Source: Promethearchaeota archaeon (GTDB lineage: Archaea; Asgardarchaeota; Lokiarchaeia; Sigynarchaeales; SOKP01). Taken from it: DNA of 18,294 nucleotides. The stretch covers positions 1 to 18,294 of the forward strand of contig JAEOUI010000097.1 of NCBI GenBank assembly GCA_016839425.1, written 5' to 3'. Positions 14,368 through 18,294 of this stretch are shown here, piece after piece. The notes under the pieces were generated by a model, which saw only the letters and a program-made list of their open reading frames with translations, was not told the DNA's origin and did not search any database. A program made the position numbers and the translations under genes. Numbering within the stretch: position 1 is the stretch's first letter; the number at the start of each line of letters is the position of its first letter.

Positions 14368-17300
14368 TCAAGGATTTTTTGAATCAAATCAGATTTCGTT
14401 GATTTTTTTCCAAATTTAATGCCATTTTGATTGCAGTAATCTCTTAATTTATCGAGATTCCACTTTTTCAATTGTGCTTTAGAAAGTTCAGGCATTTCTA
14501 CTTTAGATTTGAGTTCTTCCTTTTTTAATAAGGAATCGAAATCAGTTGTTTTTTCTTCTACGACTTCTTCAACAGATTCATCCTCTATGACCGCATCTTT
14601 GGTTTCAGCTAATTTTGCTTTTGCAATTTCTATAGGTCTTTGATAAACACCGCGTCTTGCTCGAGTTTTTCTGATTGGTTGTTGTTCCTTGAACGACTTG
14701 GATATTGTAGCTTTTGTTCTTTTCACGAATACAAGTGAAACTGCAACTAGAATTCCAATTATGGCAATAATTACGATTGATAATAAGATCGAAATATTTT
14801 CAAATAATGGCTGAGATATCACGGACAAGTTAATTGAATTATTAACTGTTTTAGTTTCTAATTCAATAAAAATGTCCAAATCAATGTTATCTGGACTACT
14901 CGCAGGGATAAAAACTTTAATCTTTATATCAATATTTTTACCTGGATTGAAATTATTTAATAGACTATAATCCCAAGAAGCAATACTCCATGTATATTCA
15001 ACTAAGCCATTTATAGTTATTGAAAGGTTCTCTCGAGAAATTGATAAAACTTTCTCACCCGTGTTTGTTAATCTAATGGTTAAGTAATTTTGAGCACCTT
15101 TATAGATAACACTAGATGATTCGAGATATGAAATTTGCAAGTCTTGAATTGAAGGATTTCGCTCAATGGATATTATCTCAGAAGTATTGGTTAGGGTTGA
15201 ATTTCCCTCCCAAAGAAGCTTGAGCTCAAAATTATCACTAACTGGTATAGTGGTCGTATCGATTGTAAATGTTGTTTCCCCTAAAGAATTTGATGTCTCT
15301 TCGTTATCCGGAAGATTGTACCACCCTGTTCCATTATTATATTGACAAGTCACATTTTCACCGATTAGTGGTTTTCCAAATTCGGTGGCAATTGTCGAAG
15401 TCACATTAAAAATGGATTCGTCATCGATGTTCGTTGGTTCAGTAGAGATGTTAAAGAAATCACTATTCATGAGCAATTCGTAATTGTAAATATATTCCTC
15501 GTAGCTACTCGTGTAATATTCAGTAAAGTAATTAGCGATAACTGTTGTTTCCAAGTTTGATATATTATATAAACAATCGTCTCGATCAAAATCCTCAATA
15601 ACATCTTCATCTTCTAAAAGCCCTGTAGATTTTGCTTTAAGAACTATTCCTTCGAATGTTGCTTCAGTCTGATTTATTAAAACGCAATAATCATTACTTT
15701 TAAAAGTACCAATATCCTTTCCGAATTCTACCAAACTGATTATTACCTCAACTTTTGCACCTCCCTTTCTGACAGGGGCATTTACTCCAAGCCACTCGTT
15801 AGTAGCATTGTTTAATTCGGGAACTTTTAAACTCACATTAAAGTCTCCAGAGCTAGTCGGTAACCCATCATCGGAGGCGCTAAGAGAGATTATCTCAGAA
15901 ACATTTTGTGCAATTATCCATTCATCGTTCATATAGGATTTTAGATTAACTGTTATTTGTACAGATACACTAAATAGATCGTTTAAATTTTCAATTCCTA
16001 CCGATAAATCAATGTTTTCTCCAGGATTTAATATATTTTCGCTTTGTTTAAAGGATGTTAATTTGAGATTTAATGTGTTTTCTCCGTATGAATAAGAGTA
16101 TATCTCAGAGAGGTCTTCTTTTATAATGGGATAATCTGGTTTATACTCTAAACCTGTTTCATTGACCGTGGCAATTAACATGTAATAATCTTCTAATTGA
16201 CTTTGAGAAAAGTCGGGAGTCAACCAAATCCAATTTTTATCAGCTGCATCAACATATTTAAATTCTCCAAAATCAATCATGTAATAATCAATATAGACTT
16301 TTATTTTCTGGGCTCCTATTGAGGTACCATTCGTCCAGAAAAATCCGAGATAATATTCATTTCCAGGTGTAACACTCGAATCTATCGTAATCAGAGTTTC
16401 ATTATCAAAATCAAATGTTTGGTAATTACCAATCTCGCCAATTGTATCCTTCATTGAAGCTCTAAGGTTTTCATTTTTGTAGAGAGTAACATTCGCTACT
16501 CCATCTTGTGTTGGATTTCCAAACGAATCTTGAATTATCATGCTTGCCGATATATTATCTCCATTCATAAAACCCCTTGTTTCCCATAAGTTTCCCTGAA
16601 AATTTAGATAACTTTGAACGCTAGAGATATCTTGAAGGTAATTTGGACTAGTTAGGTTTAAAGAATACAAACCGTTCACAGTAGCATTTACGATAATCTT
16701 TTCGAAAGTGGGATTTTCAGATAAAGCGCTTTCTTCATCAATTAAAGAGTAAATATCGTTTAAGCTTGTATTGTATAGATTTTGAACTTTCATCTCACTG
16801 GGAAAAACATACCAAAATTCTTCGTAGTTCCAACCAGATGCAATCATAGTATCAAGCGTGTGATTAAAAACCCATTGAGGTGTTTCTCCATATTTGACTG
16901 AATAAGTAATATTTACTAAATTTTCCTTATAAGCCATAGCGTCAAACGACACATTGAAGGGTAGAAAAGCAGTAATATTTATATCCCAATTTAAATCAAC
17001 TTGAAAATAATTCGAGGGATTTTGAATATATGTAGGGAATGCGCTTTCCCAAGTGCCCTTTCCCCATTCTTCTCTGCCATATTCTAAATCGTCGTTTTGA
17101 TTGTAAGGAGATACTGTCATATCAAGCGAAGTTGCAGGGATTCCTTGGATCGTTAAATTAAGGTCTGACGGCAAATATCCTCGTGTGAGGTTGACTATAA
17201 ATGGGCCTGCGTCAAATCGATTAGATGAATAGGGATTGTTCGTAGTTATCCATGAGGAACCAGAATCCGAAGATCTTATTAAAACATGATCTAGTCTGTT

Positions 17301-18294
17301 GTCTGAATCACCCGAATATGTTATAGTTGCTAAACTATAAAGATCGTCAGTGGAATCAGACTTGATCACGACGAAATAATTGCCAAAGGTTAAATTTTTC
17401 GTATTATCCGAATTAAAAGCAAAATAGGAAACTCCATCCCCGTTGTAGCTTGTTTCGATGGAATCAATGTAATCGATTGTCGTATCTGGTACGATATACG
17501 GAACATAAGTTTTACCTCTTAAATTTCCATATGTTCGAGCAATTGATTGATTTGAATGATAGAGCGTAATGTTTAAATTTGTTCCGATGGTCGCCGTGAG
17601 ATTTAAGTTTCTAATCCACGCGTAAAATCCGTGTACAGTTGTACTTTCGCCTTTCAAGTCAAATTCCAATGCTACTTGATTTGTTTGAGAAATAGGAAGC
17701 TCGTAAGCATCTGTCGCTTTTAGATCGTACTCATAAAAATCAAGAGTAAAATCCGATGTACTATGACTAAAATGATATTCAAGATAGCATGTATCGTAGG
17801 AGTCAATGAAATCCAAGTTTAAGTTCGTTCCGTACGCGTCTATATCTTGTATTCCGAGCGTACCGTTGATCATAATCGTATCTGTTAAAGCAACCCATGA
17901 GCTAGTGTCAGAACTATTTCTCATTCTCACATCAAGTGAAATGTCTTCTTCTGATACATTCAATCGTAATGTCGATAATAGACCAAGAATGTTATTCCTA
18001 TCGAATCCACTATCAGTAAAATTTGCTGTAACTGTAAAATTTATTTCATGGCTGACAGATGAAGTAAATGTCCAATATGTATCATCATCATCATCAAAAA
18101 GATCATCGTAATCTGGAGAGCCTGGAGGATTTCCCTCGTTAGTAACTATATTAATAAAATCATTTGTGTCGTCGAAAAGATATTCGTTTTGATTTTGGTT
18201 AGAAAGCAAGGCTGTATCGTCTTCAAGTGCGTAATTCGTCGTGTAATTATTGAGGAATGTGAAATTAAAAGTTCCATCCGTAAGGTACATATCG
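14352..18294 (-). CDS. giant sequon-rich surface protein with one membrane helix and a SAP-like cytosolic tail (N-terminus outside window)
   Basis: At least 1,312 residues are encoded and the frame stays open to the window edge, so the N-terminus (and any signal peptide) is missing; the ATG at 18290 is probably internal. Residues 1-1165 are an ectodomain full of N-x-S/T sequons (roughly 40), Asp/Asn/Tyr-rich and with few cysteines. Beta-sandwich-like units can be seen near 565-670, 740-880, 945-1045 (GKPLIGENVTCQYNNGTGW) and 1046-1160 (a CARDB-like TIRLTNTGEKVLSI segment). An Asp run lies at 66-70. A single membrane helix spans 1166-1189, followed by KR and a basic stretch (1190-1220). Then come an acidic linker (1229-1265) and a SAP-like motif at 1274-1307. 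The orientation is outside-in with a 123-residue cytosolic tail. Ligand and role are unknown; adhesin, S-layer-associated protein or receptor are all possible. Confidence 0.88.
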   Translation of the reverse strand, partial: DMYLTDGTFNFTFLNNYTTNYALEDDTALLSNQNQNEYLFDDTNDFINIVTNEGNPPGSPDYDDLFDDDDDTYWTFTSSVSHEINFTVTANFTDSGFDRNNILGLLSTLRLNVSEEDISLDVRMRNSSDTSSWVALTDTIMINGTLGIQDIDAYGTNLNLDFIDSYDTCYLEYHFSHSTSDFTLDFYEYDLKATDAYELPISQTNQVALEFDLKGESTTVHGFYAWIRNLNLTATIGTNLNITLYHSNQSIARTYGNLRGKTYVPYIVPDTTIDYIDSIETSYNGDGVSYFAFNSDNTKNLTFGNYFVVIKSDSTDDLYSLATITYSGDSDNRLDHVLIRSSDSGSSWITTNNPYSSNRFDAGPFIVNLTRGYLPSDLNLTIQGIPATSLDMTVSPYNQNDDLEYGREEWGKGTWESAFPTYIQNPSNYFQVDLNWDINITAFLPFNVSFDAMAYKENLVNITYSVKYGETPQWVFNHTLDTMIASGWNYEEFWYVFPSEMKVQNLYNTSLNDIYSLIDEESALSENPTFEKIIVNATVNGLYSLNLTSPNYLQDISSVQSYLNFQGNLWETRGFMNGDNISASMIIQDSFGNPTQDGVANVTLYKNENLRASMKDTIGEIGNYQTFDFDNETLITIDSSVTPGNEYYLGFFWTNGTSIGAQKIKVYIDYYMIDFGEFKYVDAADKNWIWLTPDFSQSQLEDYYMLIATVNETGLEYKPDYPIIKEDLSEIYSYSYGENTLNLKLTSFKQSENILNPGENIDLSVGIENLNDLFSVSVQITVNLKSYMNDEWIIAQNVSEIISLSASDDGLPTSSGDFNVSLKVPELNNATNEWLGVNAPVRKGGAKVEVIISLVEFGKDIGTFKSNDYCVLINQTEATFEGIVLKAKSTGLLEDEDVIEDFDRDDCLYNISNLETTVIANYFTEYYTSSYEEYIYNYELLMNSDFFNISTEPTNIDDESIFNVTSTIATEFGKPLIGENVTCQYNNGTGWYNLPDNEETSNSLGETTFTIDTTTIPVSDNFELKLLWEGNSTLTNTSEIISIERNPSIQDLQISYLESSSVIYKGAQNYLTIRLTNTGEKVLSISRENLSITINGLVEYTWSIASWDYSLLNNFNPGKNIDIKIKVFIPASSPDNIDLDIFIELETKTVNNSINLSVISQPLFENISILLSIVIIAIIGILVAVSLVFVKRTKATISKSFKEQQPIRKTRARRGVYQRPIEIAKAKLAETKDAVIEDESVEEVVEEKTTDFDSLLKKEELKSKVEMPELSKAQLKKWNLDKLRDYCNQNGIKFGKKSTKSDLIQKILDKNKK
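14370..14471 (-). other. SAP-like (helix-extended loop-helix) motif in the cytosolic tail
   Basis: Residues 1274-1307 contain LDKLRDYCNQNGIKFGKKST followed by KSDLIQKIL. This matches the SAP pattern: first helix with leucines, a Gly turn, a basic GKKSTK segment, then a second helix with a leucine pair. SAP and related Rho_N or LEM/HeH motifs bind DNA, RNA or chromatin-like partners. The motif is directly readable; the binding activity is inference. Confidence 0.65.
14724..14795 (-). other. C-terminal transmembrane helix of the surface protein
   Basis: Residues 1166-1189 form a 24-residue uninterrupted hydrophobic helix (ISILLSIVIIAIIGILVAVS and four more), preceded by a sequon and followed at once by KRTK. 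This is the positive-inside arrangement of a type I anchor. Confidence 0.85.
18081..18095. repeat. (ATC)5 trinucleotide run
   Basis: Five ATC units on the plus strand encode the Asp run at residues 66-70 of the surface protein. This is a short microsatellite inside a coding region, where slippage would change the Asp number without breaking the frame. Confidence 0.7.

Noticed and set aside
17806..18111. 101-residue plus-strand frame inside the surface-protein gene
   Set aside because: It is fully antisense to a well-supported coding frame, and its Ser-rich end is the antisense reading of the Asp and Ser codons.
1..18294. tRNA, rRNA, CRISPR array, insertion sequence or integration site
   Set aside because: No T-loop-like GGTTCRAATCC, no regularly spaced direct repeats, no transposase or integrase motif and no terminal inverted repeats were seen on reading both strands. 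A covariance-model scan was not possible here.

Overview
This window looks like AT-rich archaeal DNA, most plausibly from an Asgard (Promethearchaeota/Lokiarchaeia-like) genome. The evidence for archaea is TATA-type elements about 25 bases ahead of predicted transcription starts, short leaders, T-tract terminators, TTG/GTG starts, and a soluble PAS kinase with the VNKARAEF-type PAS seen in archaea. The Asgard leaning rests on two Roadblock/LC7 genes, one of which resembles eukaryotic dynein light chain LC7 along its whole length, and on a very large sequon-rich surface protein with a cytosolic tail. No rRNA, tRNA, CRISPR array or mobile element was seen, so the taxonomic call is an inference.

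Layout. (1) 1-459, minus: N-terminal part of a PAS sensor protein cut by the window edge, divergent from a PAP2 membrane phosphatase (584-1423). (2) 1424-1768: AT-rich spacer with a possible 43-residue ORF, then an unrecognised secreted or anchored protein (to 2554). (3) 2703-6606, plus: an MBL-fold hydrolase, a PepD-type M20 dipeptidase, a HisJ-type PHP phosphatase and a cysteine-rich DUF5714-like protein. (4) 6603-9329, minus: two unrecognised proteins behind a soluble PAS-PAS histidine kinase. (5) 9330-9689: gene-free. (6) 9690-12032, minus: an N-formylglutamate amidohydrolase-family protein, a nitrilase-superfamily amidase and an NrdG2-type radical SAM activase; the last two overlap and the activase probably begins at a non-AUG ATT codon. 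(7) 12033-12379: gene-free spacer with operator-like repeats in front of a small winged-helix protein (12380-12682) and a glyoxalase II-like MBL hydrolase (12734-13363). (8) Two Roadblock/LC7 genes (13529-13804 and 13980-14330) that converge on the last gene. (9) 14352-18294, minus: at least 1,312 residues of a surface protein with a beta-rich ectodomain, one C-terminal membrane helix and a 123-residue cytosolic tail ending in a SAP-like motif.

How the genes may work together. Much of the window encodes small-molecule hydrolases of dipeptide, phosphate ester, amide, formyl-amide and thioester types. Several belong to families named for histidine metabolism, but no his or hut operon is present, so peptide and amino-acid salvage or metabolite repair is more likely. 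The sensor genes have no neighbouring receiver domain. The most unusual region is the right end, where two Roadblock proteins (typical partners of small GTPases) meet a surface protein whose cytosolic tail carries a putative DNA- or RNA-binding module.
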